Source of the DNA: Nitrosopumilaceae archaeon
Lineage (GTDB): Archaea; Thermoproteota; Nitrososphaeria; Nitrososphaerales; Nitrosopumilaceae
Direction: 5' to 3'
Assembly (NCBI GenBank): GCA_022823825.1
Contig: JAJEHG010000031.1
Coordinates: 1-36,073, forward strand
Length of the DNA: 36,073 bases
Below are positions 16,611 through 24,017 of the stretch, piece after piece. The translations under genes and the position numbers were made by a program. The notes beneath the pieces were generated by a model, which was given only the letters and a program-made list of their open reading frames with translations, made no database searches and had not been told where the DNA came from. Each line of letters begins with the position of its first letter. The first letter of the stretch is position 1.

Positions 16611-17521
16611 TTCCTCTGCTCTCTTACCGCAAACTCTAGCATCATTCTGGGTATGTCCACGCCGCATACCCTGACGGTGTTCTTGTATTCAGTCGTGTTG
16701 TTTATCTCGTGCACCACGAGCCCGCGCGACTCGTCCTCCATGAGGTCCACCCCGATTATGTCGCCGTGCACGGCCTCCCTCGCCTTTGCGCATATCCGCT
16801 CCATCTCCTGCGTCACCTTGCACGGGTCGGCCCTGCCGCCGAGCGCCGTGTTGGTCTTCCAGTTGGCCCCCTCCGACGTCCTGTATATGGCCGCCACGAC
16901 CTCGTCGCCGACCACGATGGCCCTGATGTCCCTCGGGGGCCTCTTGACGAACTCCTCCAGGTAGTGGGTGTGGTGTATCGGATACATGGACTCCCTTCCC
17001 TCTATGATCCCCTCTGCCGCGTCCATGTCGGTCAGCTTTGAGACCAGCCTGCCCCAGCTGCCGACTGTCGGTTTGATCACGGCCGGAAGGCCCGTCTCCC
17101 TCAGGTGCGACAGGGCCGCATCCTTTGAGAACGCCGCCGTCGCGCGCGGCGTCCGCACGCCGGCCCTTGCAAGGAGCATGTGTGTGAAGAGCTTGTTTCC
17201 CGCCAGGATGCCGGTCTGCAGGCAGTTGATCACCCTGGCGCCCAGCCCCTCTAGGGCGGCAGTCGAGTGGAGGTTTCTGTAGTAGCTGACGCACCTCTGC
17301 AGTATGGTCCCGTACTCGGAGGCGGGATCCGCGCGGGTGGCGCCGTTGCCGCTGTTGCTACTGTTGTTGTTGCCGCTGCCGTCGCCTCCAGACCCGAGGT
17401 CCAGCGCTAGGCTTCTGCAGTCAAGCATGCGTACGTTGATGTCCGCCCTTCTGCCTGCCTCCAATAGGGCTTTCTCCTCCCATCGGATGGTATCATAAAG
17501 AACGGTAATGTCAGGATTCAC
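16607..17521 (-). CDS. lysX: LysW-2-aminoadipate ligase (ATP-grasp)
   Basis: ATP-grasp ligase of 304 aa that couples the amino group of 2-aminoadipate to the C-terminus of LysW. ATP-grasp signatures are AVIKPTVGSWGR (Lys150) and the Mg-binding DLM...VVHEINNTTEY. The substrate-loop segment NWKTNTALGG (about 220-229) resembles that of Thermus LysX (HWITNTARGG, from memory), unlike the GGGFRANL of the second ligase, so I assign this one to the lysine branch. An Asn/Ser/Gly-rich insertion (about 44-61) arises from a triplet-repeat tract. The GTG start at 17521 overlaps the lysW1 stop as GTGA. The specificity call is an inference, also supported by neighbouring homocitrate synthase and lysK. Confidence 0.85.
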   Translation of the reverse strand: MNPDITVLYDTIRWEEKALLEAGRRADINVRMLDCRSLALDLGSGGDGSGNNNSSNSGNGATRADPASEYGTILQRCVSYYRNLHSTAALEGLGARVINCLQTGILAGNKLFTHMLLARAGVRTPRATAAFSKDAALSHLRETGLPAVIKPTVGSWGRLVSKLTDMDAAEGIIEGRESMYPIHHTHYLEEFVKRPPRDIRAIVVGDEVVAAIYRTSEGANWKTNTALGGRADPCKVTQEMERICAKAREAVHGDIIGVDLMEDESRGLVVHEINNTTEYKNTVRVCGVDIPRMMLEFAVREQRK

Positions 17522-17685
17522 TGCCCCCAATCCTCGCCGACCGTCTGGGCTGGCCTGAGATCAAAACCGTTCTCACCAGTCTTAAGCTCAAAGCTTGCGC
17601 CGCATTCAGGGCACGTAACAATCTCTCCCTCTAACGCATCGGCCGGAACTGGGATCTCTGCATCGCATTCCTCGCAGTTTGACAT
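17518..17685 (-). CDS. lysW: LysW carrier protein 1, ends in EDWGQ
   Basis: Small acidic zinc-ribbon carrier of 55 aa with two CxxC pairs (Cys4/Cys7 and Cys25/Cys28). The body MSNCEECDAE...VTCPECGASFEL is typical of LysW, which carries pathway intermediates on its C-terminal residue. The C-terminal motif is EDWGQ, whereas the family, and the second LysW at 24912-25079, end in EDWGE. In Thermus the gamma-carboxyl of that final Glu is the attachment point, so Gln is unexpected. The codon is CAG followed directly by TGA. The stop overlaps the lysX GTG start. The ATG at 17685 has a weak TATA-like ataaac about 25 nt upstream. Confidence 0.9.
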   Translation of the reverse strand: MSNCEECDAEIPVPADALEGEIVTCPECGASFELKTGENGFDLRPAQTVGEDWGQ

Positions 17686-17705
17686 GCATCCAGTCTCCCA
17701 TTACG

Positions 17706-17712
17706 TGTTTAT
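17706..17712 (-). promoter_or_regulatory. Weak TATA-like box of lysW1
   Basis: The minus-strand sequence gataaac lies about 25 nt before the lysW1 ATG. It is a weaker match than the other boxes; the genes may also be read from the homocitrate synthase promoter upstream. Confidence 0.35.
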
Positions 17713-17812
17713 CACAGTTGCGATCCGCCGGATAGGCGGCGCCGCGGTGCGCCGGGTTTGCTGCACCCCATACATGCTTTCTCTTCTCCTCCTCCCCTTC
17801 CTCTGCCCCGAA

Positions 17813-19102
17813 CTACTTGTTCGTGCCTGTCATCTTCTTCTCAAGCCTGTCGTCGACGGGCAGGTCGATCAAATCCCCCAGTCCGAGCCCCTTGAGCCCC
17901 GCCGCCACGGCCCTTGCCTGCTTGTCGTCTCCTGACGTCTCGAGTCCCAGCAGGGACATCAGGTACGCGGCGCCGGTCTTTCCGGCCAGTCCGCCGAACA
18001 CTATCCTCCTCCTGTTGCCCACCGCCCTCGGGGGTATGGGCTCGTACGCGGCCGGGTTCCTCAGTATGGCGGCCAGGTGCGTGCCGGCCTTGTGCTTGTA
18101 CGCCGACGATCCCACCACCGGCTTTGAGTCGTACGGGGGCATCCCGGTATAGTCCTCGATCAGCCTTGAGAGGTCCTGCAGCATGTCGAGCCTAAAGTCG
18201 TTGCCCGAGCCGTACAGGTACGTGAGGGCCACTGCCACTTCTGCCAGCGGCGGTATGCCCGTCCTCTCGCCAATCCCGTCTATGGTGGTGTGTATCTGGT
18301 CGACCCCCGCGTCGCACGCGGACAGGGCGTTTGCCACTGCAAGCCCCATGTCGTTGTGGACGTGGACGTCAAGCGGCACGCTGATCTCGCTCCTCACGCA
18401 CTTTACAAACTCGTACATCCCGGCCGGGTGCATAATCCCCACCGTGTCCGGCAGGCTGATCCTGTCCACCTTTGCCTCCTCTATCTGTCTGCACAGCGAT
18501 ATGAGGAACTCGGGGTCGGCCCTGCTGCCGTCCTCCACGGTAAACCTGATGCTCAGCCCGTGCTTTTTTGCATACTCCACGGTGTCGACTGCGCGCCGCG
18601 CGGCCTCCTGGCGCGTTATGCGGAGCTTGTCGCGGAGGTGGACGTCGGATATCCCGAGGTACGCGGCGCACCACTTTGCGTCGCATCCGATAGACACGTC
18701 GATGTCCTCCCTGATGGCCCTGCCGTGCGACACTATGTCGGCCTGCAGCCCCTGCTTTATGATGGTCTTGGTGGCCTCCCTGTGGTCGTCGGATATCACG
18801 GGCGATATCTCTATCTGGTCGACCCCAAAGTAGTCCAGCATCCACGCAATCTGGATCCGCTGCTTGTTTGTAAACGAGACCCCGGGATGCTGCTCGCCCT
18901 CCCTCAGGGTGCTGTCAAGGACGCGTATCTTTCTGCTGCTGCTGCCGCCGTCCCCGGCGGGCCGGCCCGTCCTCTCCTCCAGCCCCCGCGCGTTGTAAGA
19001 GTACGCGTGGGCGTTGGGGTCGTCCTCACGCGGCGCGGACTGTCCGGCCTTCGGCTGGGCCCTCTTGCCTGCCGCGGGCTGCGCCCTCTTCCTCCCTGCC
19101 AT
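17813..19102 (-). CDS. Homocitrate synthase
   Basis: Protein of 429 aa in the homocitrate/isopropylmalate synthase (DRE-TIM) family. The start of the barrel has LDSTLREGEQHPGVSFT, and the metal-binding HxH is DVHVHNDMG, followed by TIDGIGERTG. The DSTLREGEQ.PGVSF form and the lysine-gene context favour homocitrate synthase, which joins 2-oxoglutarate and acetyl-CoA to begin the aminoadipate pathway; isopropylmalate or citramalate synthase is a less likely alternative. The first 55 residues are a Lys/Ala/Pro-rich low-complexity extension (repeated KRAQP) not found in typical homologues. The ATG at 19102 is supported by a TATA box at 19125-19132. The gene precedes lysW1-lysX-lysK by 127 nt. Confidence 0.85.
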   Translation of the reverse strand: MAGRKRAQPAAGKRAQPKAGQSAPREDDPNAHAYSYNARGLEERTGRPAGDGGSSSRKIRVLDSTLREGEQHPGVSFTNKQRIQIAWMLDYFGVDQIEISPVISDDHREATKTIIKQGLQADIVSHGRAIREDIDVSIGCDAKWCAAYLGISDVHLRDKLRITRQEAARRAVDTVEYAKKHGLSIRFTVEDGSRADPEFLISLCRQIEEAKVDRISLPDTVGIMHPAGMYEFVKCVRSEISVPLDVHVHNDMGLAVANALSACDAGVDQIHTTIDGIGERTGIPPLAEVAVALTYLYGSGNDFRLDMLQDLSRLIEDYTGMPPYDSKPVVGSSAYKHKAGTHLAAILRNPAAYEPIPPRAVGNRRRIVFGGLAGKTGAAYLMSLLGLETSGDDKQARAVAAGLKGLGLGDLIDLPVDDRLEKKMTGTNK

Positions 19103-19124
19103 GTGTGACGCTGCCCGTCAAGGG

Positions 19125-19132
19125 AATATAAG
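19125..19132 (-). promoter_or_regulatory. TATA-like box of homocitrate synthase
   Basis: Plus-strand aatataag, read on the minus strand as cttatatt, is centred 26 nt before the ATG at 19102, implying a leaderless mRNA. Confidence 0.65.
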
Positions 19133-19214
19133 CATAATCGTACATGATTCGCTGATATCATACGACGCTGCAACGATATTCGGCACATATACAGGTACAC
19201 AAGACGGATATCGT

Positions 19215-19643
19215 CTATGTTACCTTGTTGAGTATTATCACGGTGTTCGTGTCGGTCACGCCGCGTATCTTTCTGAGCGTGTCAATCGCCCTGTTGATGT
19301 CGGCCATGTTGGGCGCGCTGATTACTGCCGCAATGTCGTACTGGCCCGTGATCTCGTATACGATCTGCACCTCATCCAGCTTTGCCAGCCGGGCGGCCAC
19401 CTTTGAGTTGTCCGTGGCAGAGTCAAGCGACGCGAGCACTATGGCGCTGGTCTGGTCCGACTCCCCCATCTCGATGGTGAACCTCGAGATTACCTTTGCG
19501 TCAAGCAGGTTCCTGACTCTGCGGCGTATGGCCGACTCGGAGAGGCCCATCTTCTTTCCCAGATCGACGAACGACTCGCGCGAGTTTGCCCTGAGCGCGC
19601 GTATTATGTCCCGGTCTATCTTGTCGCCGGGCGGCTGCGCCAT
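19215..19643 (-). CDS. lysM: Lrp/AsnC-family regulator (LysM-like)
   Basis: Protein of 142 aa: an N-terminal helix-turn-helix (about 8-55, IDRDIIRALRANSRESFVDLGKKMGLSESAIRRRVRNLL) and a C-terminal RAM ligand-binding domain (about 65-140, GQYDIAAVISA and the final NTVIILNKVT). In Sulfolobus the LysM regulator of this family senses lysine and controls lysine genes; placement directly after lysJ suggests the same role, which is inferred. The ATG at 19643 has a good Shine-Dalgarno (gggagg, 19654-19659) at about 10-nt spacing and is preferred over the GTG at 19652, which would sit next to it. The gap to lysJ is 46 nt, so it is likely the last gene of lysZ-lysJ-lysM. Confidence 0.85.
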   Translation of the reverse strand: MAQPPGDKIDRDIIRALRANSRESFVDLGKKMGLSESAIRRRVRNLLDAKVISRFTIEMGESDQTSAIVLASLDSATDNSKVAARLAKLDEVQIVYEITGQYDIAAVISAPNMADINRAIDTLRKIRGVTDTNTVIILNKVT

Positions 19644-19653
19644 CAGCAGCACG

Positions 19654-19659
19654 CCTCCC
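19654..19659 (-). promoter_or_regulatory. Shine-Dalgarno sequence of lysM
   Basis: Minus-strand gggagg lies about 10 nt before the ATG at 19643 and selects it over the GTG at 19652. Internal operon genes here use an SD, while first genes appear leaderless. Confidence 0.6.
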
Positions 19660-19689
19660 GCGCGGTTCGCGTCGTTGCCGTCATGGTAG

Positions 19690-20910
19690 TCACGCCCTGT
19701 CCCTCTGCTCCTCGGCCAGTACGGCGTCGAGCCCGTCTAAAACCTTTGCCGCCTGGTCCTCCGATATGACAAGCGGCGGGAGTATCCTCAGTATGTTACG
19801 GCCCGAGTACAGCATCAGTATGCCGCGATTCATAAGCCTCTCCAGTATCCTCCTCACCTCGAACTTTAGCTCCACGCCTATCATGAGGCCCCTGCCGCGC
19901 ACGTCCCTGATCATGCGGGGGTGCCTCTCCTTGAGGTTTAGGAGCCCGTCTGCAAATACCTTGCCCACCGCCGCAGAGTTCTCCACCAGGCCGTCCTGCG
20001 TCAGGGCGTCCAGCGTGGCTATCCCGGCCGCGCACGAGAGGGGGTTGCCGCCAAACGTCGAGGAGTGCTCCCCCTTTGACATCGCGCCTATTATCTCGGG
20101 CCTGGCAAGCGTGGCGCCCATCGGGACGCCGCCGGCGATGCCCTTTGCAAGGCACAGTATGTCCGGCGCCACGCCCCAGTGCTGACAGGCCCACAGCTTT
20201 CCGGTCCTGCCGAGCCCGGCCTGTATCTCGTCAAACACCAGCAGGGCCCCGCGCTCGTCGCATATGCTCCGTGCCTCCTGCAGGAACCCGGGCGGAGCGA
20301 CGTGTATGCCGCTCTCGCCCTGGATGGGCTCCATGATGACAAACGCGGTGTCGTCGTCCACCGCCTGGCGCAGGGCGTCGGCGTCCCCGAACGGCGTGAA
20401 CTCTGCCCCCTCGATGAGGGGCTCGAACGGCCTGCGGTACTTTGGGCCGAACGTGATCGAGAGCGCGCCCAGAGACTTTCCGTGGTACGATCCCTTCATG
20501 GCTATCATCTTTTTGCGTCCCGTGTACTTTTTTGCAAACTTTATTGCGGCCTCTACTGCCTCGGCCCCGCTGTTGTTGAGGTGCACCTGCTTTAGCCCCT
20601 CCGGCGCCAGCCCCGTGATCTTTTCGAGGAACTTTTCCCGGGTCGGGTTGTACAGGGAGCTGTGCACCGTGATTATCTTGCCCGCCTGCTCGGCTATGGC
20701 GTCCGTGACGCGCCTGTTGCGGTGTCCCAGCAGAGCCACCCCGTACCCTGCCATGCAGTCGATGTACTGGCGGCCGTCAGTGTCCCACACGTCTGCCCCC
20801 TGGCCCCTCTCGACTGTGACTGGAAACCTCTGGTAGAGCCCGCCCATGTATGTGTCCTCGGCGCGGATGCTGGCGTTGCTGCTGCTGTTGCTGTTGCTGC
20901 TGTCAGTCAT
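19690..20910 (-). CDS. lysJ: [LysW]-aminoadipate semialdehyde / glutamate semialdehyde aminotransferase
   Basis: Class III PLP-dependent aminotransferase of 406 aa, close to ArgD/LysJ. PLP-site features are NNSGAEAVEAAIKFA, GSYHGKSLGALS, VFDEIQAGLGRTG (Asp227) and the Schiff-base Lys256 in CLAKGIAGG. It transfers an amino group to the LysW-bound semialdehyde to give LysW-lysine, or LysW-ornithine in a shared pathway. The ATG at 20910 overlaps the lysZ stop as ATGA; a longer open frame upstream lies within lysZ and is rejected. The N-terminus (residues 4-12) is a Ser/Asn run coded by GCTGTTG-type triplet repeats, absent from ordinary homologues. Only one copy is seen, so it likely serves lysine and arginine. 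Confidence 0.92.
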   Translation of the reverse strand: MTDSSNSNSSSNASIRAEDTYMGGLYQRFPVTVERGQGADVWDTDGRQYIDCMAGYGVALLGHRNRRVTDAIAEQAGKIITVHSSLYNPTREKFLEKITGLAPEGLKQVHLNNSGAEAVEAAIKFAKKYTGRKKMIAMKGSYHGKSLGALSITFGPKYRRPFEPLIEGAEFTPFGDADALRQAVDDDTAFVIMEPIQGESGIHVAPPGFLQEARSICDERGALLVFDEIQAGLGRTGKLWACQHWGVAPDILCLAKGIAGGVPMGATLARPEIIGAMSKGEHSSTFGGNPLSCAAGIATLDALTQDGLVENSAAVGKVFADGLLNLKERHPRMIRDVRGRGLMIGVELKFEVRRILERLMNRGILMLYSGRNILRILPPLVISEDQAAKVLDGLDAVLAEEQRDRA

Positions 20911-21707
20911 TTCCTGATCACCGTGCAGTTCTCTTCTGCTATGGCCCTTGATATGGGGTTTTCGCGCCGTCCGCTTGCAATAAGCGCCGTACGGACCCCC
21001 ATGTCGATTGCCTCGGTGGACGCCAGCACCTTCTTCTCCATGCCCGGCCCAATCTTTGGCATCGCGTCCCGCGCCTCCTGCCTTGACATGCCTGTCACAA
21101 GCCTGTCGTCTAGCATCAGCCCGTCCACGTTGGTTATGAAGAGCACCTTGTCGGATCCGGTGGCGCCCGCCACGTTTGCCGCGGCCCTGTCGCCGTCGAC
21201 GTTGAGCATCTCGTACTCCTCGCTTATGGCGACCGGCGATATCACCGGGACGATCCCCTGCCCGAGCAGTCCCTTGATGAACCCCGAGTTTACCTCCGAT
21301 ATCTTGCCCGTATATCCGCCGTCGATCGCCTGCTTGCGCCCCTTCTCGTTTACTATTATGAGCCTCTTTTTGCGCGCCGCCCTTATGGCGAGGGCGTCGG
21401 CCCCGGAGAGTCCGACCGCGTTTATCCCGTTCTGCTGGAGCAGCCTGACTATCTCCTTGTTTACCATTCCGGACATTACCATCGTGAATATGCGCGCGGT
21501 CTCCCTGTCCGTATACCTGCTTCTGATCCCGCTCGGGGAGGTCACAAACTTGGGCTCGACTCCCATCTGCTCGCATACGCTTGTCACGGCCTTGCCGCCG
21601 CCGTGTACTATAATGACGCTCTCGCAGTCGGCCACCCTCTTGATGTCGGATATGGCCGACGGATGCATCTCGTCGACCACGCTTCCGCCAATCTTTATGG
21701 TGATCAT
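20907..21707 (-). CDS. lysZ: [LysW]-aminoadipate / glutamate kinase
   Basis: Amino-acid kinase of 266 aa, ArgB-like. The nucleotide and substrate motifs KIGGS (5-9), HGGGK (about 35-39), NVDGDRAAANVAGA and the late PKIGPGMEKKV are all present. It phosphorylates the carboxylate of the aminoadipate or glutamate held on LysW, making the substrate for LysY. Family length is normal. The gene leads a lysZ-lysJ-lysM unit with a TATA-like box about 30 nt before its ATG. It is separated from its usual partner lysY by an oppositely oriented HEPN-MNT pair. Confidence 0.92.
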   Translation of the reverse strand: MITIKIGGSVVDEMHPSAISDIKRVADCESVIIVHGGGKAVTSVCEQMGVEPKFVTSPSGIRSRYTDRETARIFTMVMSGMVNKEIVRLLQQNGINAVGLSGADALAIRAARKKRLIIVNEKGRKQAIDGGYTGKISEVNSGFIKGLLGQGIVPVISPVAISEEYEMLNVDGDRAAANVAGATGSDKVLFITNVDGLMLDDRLVTGMSRQEARDAMPKIGPGMEKKVLASTEAIDMGVRTALIASGRRENPISRAIAEENCTVIRK

Positions 21708-21733
21708 CTTCTATTGTGCCCCCGCCGCGCCGT

Positions 21734-21743
21734 CAATAATAAC
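21734..21743 (-). promoter_or_regulatory. TATA-like box of lysZ
   Basis: Plus-strand caataataac (minus: gttattattg) is centred about 31 nt before the ATG at 21707, allowing a leader of only a few nucleotides. Confidence 0.5.
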
Positions 21744-21967
21744 GGTGCGTACGCCTTGGCAGCGGATACGGGGCACGTGATTGCAGTGCGAGTATGATGG
21801 CTGCCGCCTGTTCTGCATACCGTGCTGCCAGCAGCAGCAAAGATGTGGCAGGCACATATACACCAGGGATATCCTCCAACCAGTCAGGCGGGGGCAGGAT
21901 CCGTAATAATTTTGTTGAAGTTGGTTTAGTGGCCTGTATGACGGCCCTACCCAGACAGATGCCCCGT

Positions 21968-21989
21968 TCAACCCGGACGTCCGGGTTGA
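21968..21989. promoter_or_regulatory. Perfect 22-bp palindrome upstream of the HEPN-MNT pair
   Basis: The left half is tcaacccggac and the right half its exact reverse complement gtccgggttga, with no spacer. It lies about 100 nt before the HEPN gene start and about 55 nt after a TATA-like taataatttt. It could be an operator for autoregulation or, in RNA, a leader hairpin. No second copy was noticed in the window. Confidence 0.5.
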
Positions 21990-22075
21990 CGGCCCGGCGG
22001 AACAAGCAACGTGTGCGCACACCCAGACCAGACAGGGGCGCCGCCAGAGACATGCAGAGTCTGGGATTTGGCTCC

Positions 22076-22080
22076 GGAGG
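22076..22080 (+). promoter_or_regulatory. Shine-Dalgarno sequence selecting a TTG start
   Basis: The sequence ggagg lies 9 nt before the TTG at 22090. An out-of-frame ATG at 22083 is too close to it and opens no long frame. Confidence 0.55.
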
Positions 22081-22089
22081 CAATGTTTC

Positions 22090-22509
22090 TTGAAGCTGGA
22101 TCTTACATCCCTGGAAAACGCGGTCGGCCAACTAGGTGAGGCCCTGACATTTTATGGCCAAGAATCGGACAAAAGTGACATGATGCAAAGGCAGCTGCGT
22201 GCCGCCACCATCCAGGCCTTTGAATTCACATACGAAATTACAGTCAAAATGCTCAGAAGGCACCTAGAGGCCGTGTCAGACAGTCCGGAAGTCATAGACA
22301 GCATGAGCTTCAGCGACATCATGCGCGAGGCGTACAGGCGGGGCCTTGTGTCCTCGGACGTCACCGTCTGGCGCGAATACCGCAAAAACCGCACAATCAC
22401 CAGACACACGTACGATGCGACAAAAGCGCGGCAGGTGTTCGGGTCGATACCGGGCTTTCTGGAGGAAGCCCGGTATGTCGCAGGGCAGTTGAGGGAGAGG
22501 AACCAGTAG
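22090..22509 (+). CDS. HEPN-like nucleotidyltransferase substrate-binding protein (HI0074 family)
   Basis: Helical protein of 139 aa matching the nucleotidyltransferase substrate-binding family typified by Haemophilus HI0074, a HEPN-fold group. Visible hallmarks are the ALTFYGQE start region, AATIQAFEFTYEITVKMLRRHLE and the C-terminal half ITRHTYDATKARQVF. Such proteins pair with a small MNT nucleotidyltransferase, and many pairs act as toxin-antitoxin systems in which the MNT partner modifies and silences the HEPN protein. Toxicity is not shown by the sequence. The start is TTG with a good SD; the stop overlaps the next start as TAGTG. The pair sits between lysY and lysZ on the opposite strand, suggesting insertion into the amino-acid locus. 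Confidence 0.8.
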   Translation: MKLDLTSLENAVGQLGEALTFYGQESDKSDMMQRQLRAATIQAFEFTYEITVKMLRRHLEAVSDSPEVIDSMSFSDIMREAYRRGLVSSDVTVWREYRKNRTITRHTYDATKARQVFGSIPGFLEEARYVAGQLRERNQ

Positions 22510-22862
22510 TGACCGGCCCAATAGACATATCGCCAAGCCACCTCAAAATAGTACGTGATATTGTTCGAGAACACCTGCCGTCAGACGTGGACGTATGGGT
22601 GTTCGGAAGCAGGGCAGGCCGCACGACAAAGAACTCGTCGGATCTGGATCTCGCCATAAGGGGGCCCGAACGCATCAGTCACAAAGTAATGACGGAACTG
22701 GCGTATGCGTTTGAGGAGTCTGATCTCCCCTATACAGTTGACGTCGTGGACCTGATAACGGCCCACAGCAGATTCAGGCAGATCGTAGACGGGAACAAAA
22801 TACCGTTGTTTTCGACCAAAAGCGGACGCCGCAACCGGAACGGCGCACAACCGGCACCGTAA
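22509..22862 (+). CDS. MNT-type minimal nucleotidyltransferase (HI0073 family)
   Basis: Protein of 117 aa with the polymerase-beta-like nucleotidyltransferase signature GSRAGRTTKNSSDLDLAI (residues about 34-51): the GS motif followed by the D-x-D pair of metal ligands. A third carboxylate is likely in VDVVDL (about 78-83). It probably transfers AMP from ATP to its HEPN partner, as in known MntA-HepT pairs, which would make it the antitoxin; this is family inference. The GTG start overlaps the upstream stop by 1 nt. The last 20 residues are basic and low in complexity. It converges on lysY with only 9 nt between stop codons. Confidence 0.82.
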   Translation: MTGPIDISPSHLKIVRDIVREHLPSDVDVWVFGSRAGRTTKNSSDLDLAIRGPERISHKVMTELAYAFEESDLPYTVDVVDLITAHSRFRQIVDGNKIPLFSTKSGRRNRNGAQPAP

Positions 22863-22871
22863 TGGCCGCGG

Positions 22872-23921
22872 TCAGACCGGGGTCAGCGGCGTGTGGAGCA
22901 GCCCTTCGGACTCGTCAAAGCCGCACATGACGTTCATGTTCTGTATGGCGGAGCCGGCGGCCCCCTTCATGAGGTTGTCGGACGCCGAGAGGGAGACCAG
23001 CCTGCCGTTGTCCTCGTCTACGTCAAACCCGATGTCGCAAAAGTTCGAGCCCACCAGGAACTTTGGGTCGGGGAACTTGTAGAGCCCCTTCTTGTCGCGT
23101 ATGAGCCTCACGAACCTTTCGTCGCCGTATGCCGAGCGGTACATCTTCCACAGGTCCCTCTCGCCCACGTCCTTTGTCATGAACGTGTGGTTGGTGCACA
23201 GTATCCCCCTGACGACGTCGACGGCATGCGGGGACATCGACACCTTGATCTTGCGCCCCGCGACCTCGCTGAGCTCCTGCTCGATCTCGCCGGTATGCCT
23301 GTGCTTTGCGGGCTTGTAGGGCCTGATGACGCCGGCCCTCATCGCATGTGCGGTTCCCGAGCCCGAGCCGGCCCCCGACGAGCCTATCTTGGAGTCCACC
23401 ACGATGTGGTCGGTGTCTATAATGTCGTTTCTGACCAGCGGCGCGAGCGCCAGCATCGAGGTGACCGCCATGCATCCGGGGCAGGACACCAGCTGCGCGT
23501 CCCTTATGGCGTCCCTGTGGAGCTCCGGCACGCCGTACACGGACTTTGGGAGGTAGTCCGGGTGCGGGTGCTCCCACCCGTACCACTTGTCGTACCCCTC
23601 CTGGTCGTGTAGCCTGTAGTCCGCGCTCAGGTCTATTATCTTGACGCCGCGGTCGTACAGCGCCTTTACAATCTCAGTGGCCGTCCCGTGCGGGACCGCC
23701 GTGAACACCAGGTCGCACTTGTCGGCCACCCTGTCATAGTCCATCTCGGAGAACACCAGGTCTGTGAACCCCTTGAGGCTCGGCTGCACCCTGTGCAGGT
23801 ACTCGCCCACGTGCTGCCGGGACGTCACCATGGTTATCTCCGCCTTCGGGTGCGTGACGAGCAGCCTGAGGGTCTCGCCTCCGACGTATCCTGACGCGCC
23901 CACGACGCCGACCTTTACCAT
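22872..23921 (-). CDS. lysY: [LysW]-aminoadipyl / glutamyl phosphate reductase
   Basis: NADPH-dependent reductase of 349 aa, ArgC-like, reducing the LysW-bound acyl phosphate made by LysZ to the semialdehyde. The dinucleotide-binding start is GVVGASGYVGGETLRLL (5-21), and the catalytic cysteine is Cys150 in SCPGCMAVTSM. The substrate-site region GSSGAGSGSGTAHAMRAGVIRPYKPAKHRHTGEIEQEL is recognisable in outline, as is the active-site SPHAVDVVRGIL. Length is normal for the family. It has its own TATA box at 23941-23950 and so forms a separate unit downstream of argX. Confidence 0.92.
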   Translation of the reverse strand: MVKVGVVGASGYVGGETLRLLVTHPKAEITMVTSRQHVGEYLHRVQPSLKGFTDLVFSEMDYDRVADKCDLVFTAVPHGTATEIVKALYDRGVKIIDLSADYRLHDQEGYDKWYGWEHPHPDYLPKSVYGVPELHRDAIRDAQLVSCPGCMAVTSMLALAPLVRNDIIDTDHIVVDSKIGSSGAGSGSGTAHAMRAGVIRPYKPAKHRHTGEIEQELSEVAGRKIKVSMSPHAVDVVRGILCTNHTFMTKDVGERDLWKMYRSAYGDERFVRLIRDKKGLYKFPDPKFLVGSNFCDIGFDVDEDNGRLVSLSASDNLMKGAAGSAIQNMNVMCGFDESEGLLHTPLTPV

Positions 23922-23940
23922 GCAGGCGCGCTCCGCGCGG

Positions 23941-23950
23941 GATAATTTAT
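23941..23950 (-). promoter_or_regulatory. TATA-like box of lysY
   Basis: Plus-strand gataatttat (minus: ataaattatc) is centred 25 nt before the ATG at 23921, giving a leaderless start. Confidence 0.65.
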
Positions 23951-24017
23951 GTCCTGCACCGCGGGTGCCATCCGCGCGGCTCCCGTGCGCCGGCGCACGC
24001 GCCCGTGATATATATAA

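Larger units (their letters stand above)
21744..22089. other. Divergent intergenic region between lysZ and the HEPN-MNT pair
   Basis: About 350 nt with no convincing gene; short open frames on both strands show no motif. It holds a TATA-like taataatttt near 21903-21912 on the plus strand and the perfect 22-bp palindrome at 21968-21989, both probably serving the HEPN-MNT operon. Confidence 0.5.

Noticed and set aside
20911-21576. Upstream extension of LysJ into lysZ
   Set aside because: It is the out-of-frame reading of lysZ; the ATGA overlap gives the natural LysJ start at 20910.
21794-22093. 99-codon plus-strand open frame before the HEPN gene
   Set aside because: It spans the palindrome and promoter region, has no motif, and its composition is unlike the genes nearby.
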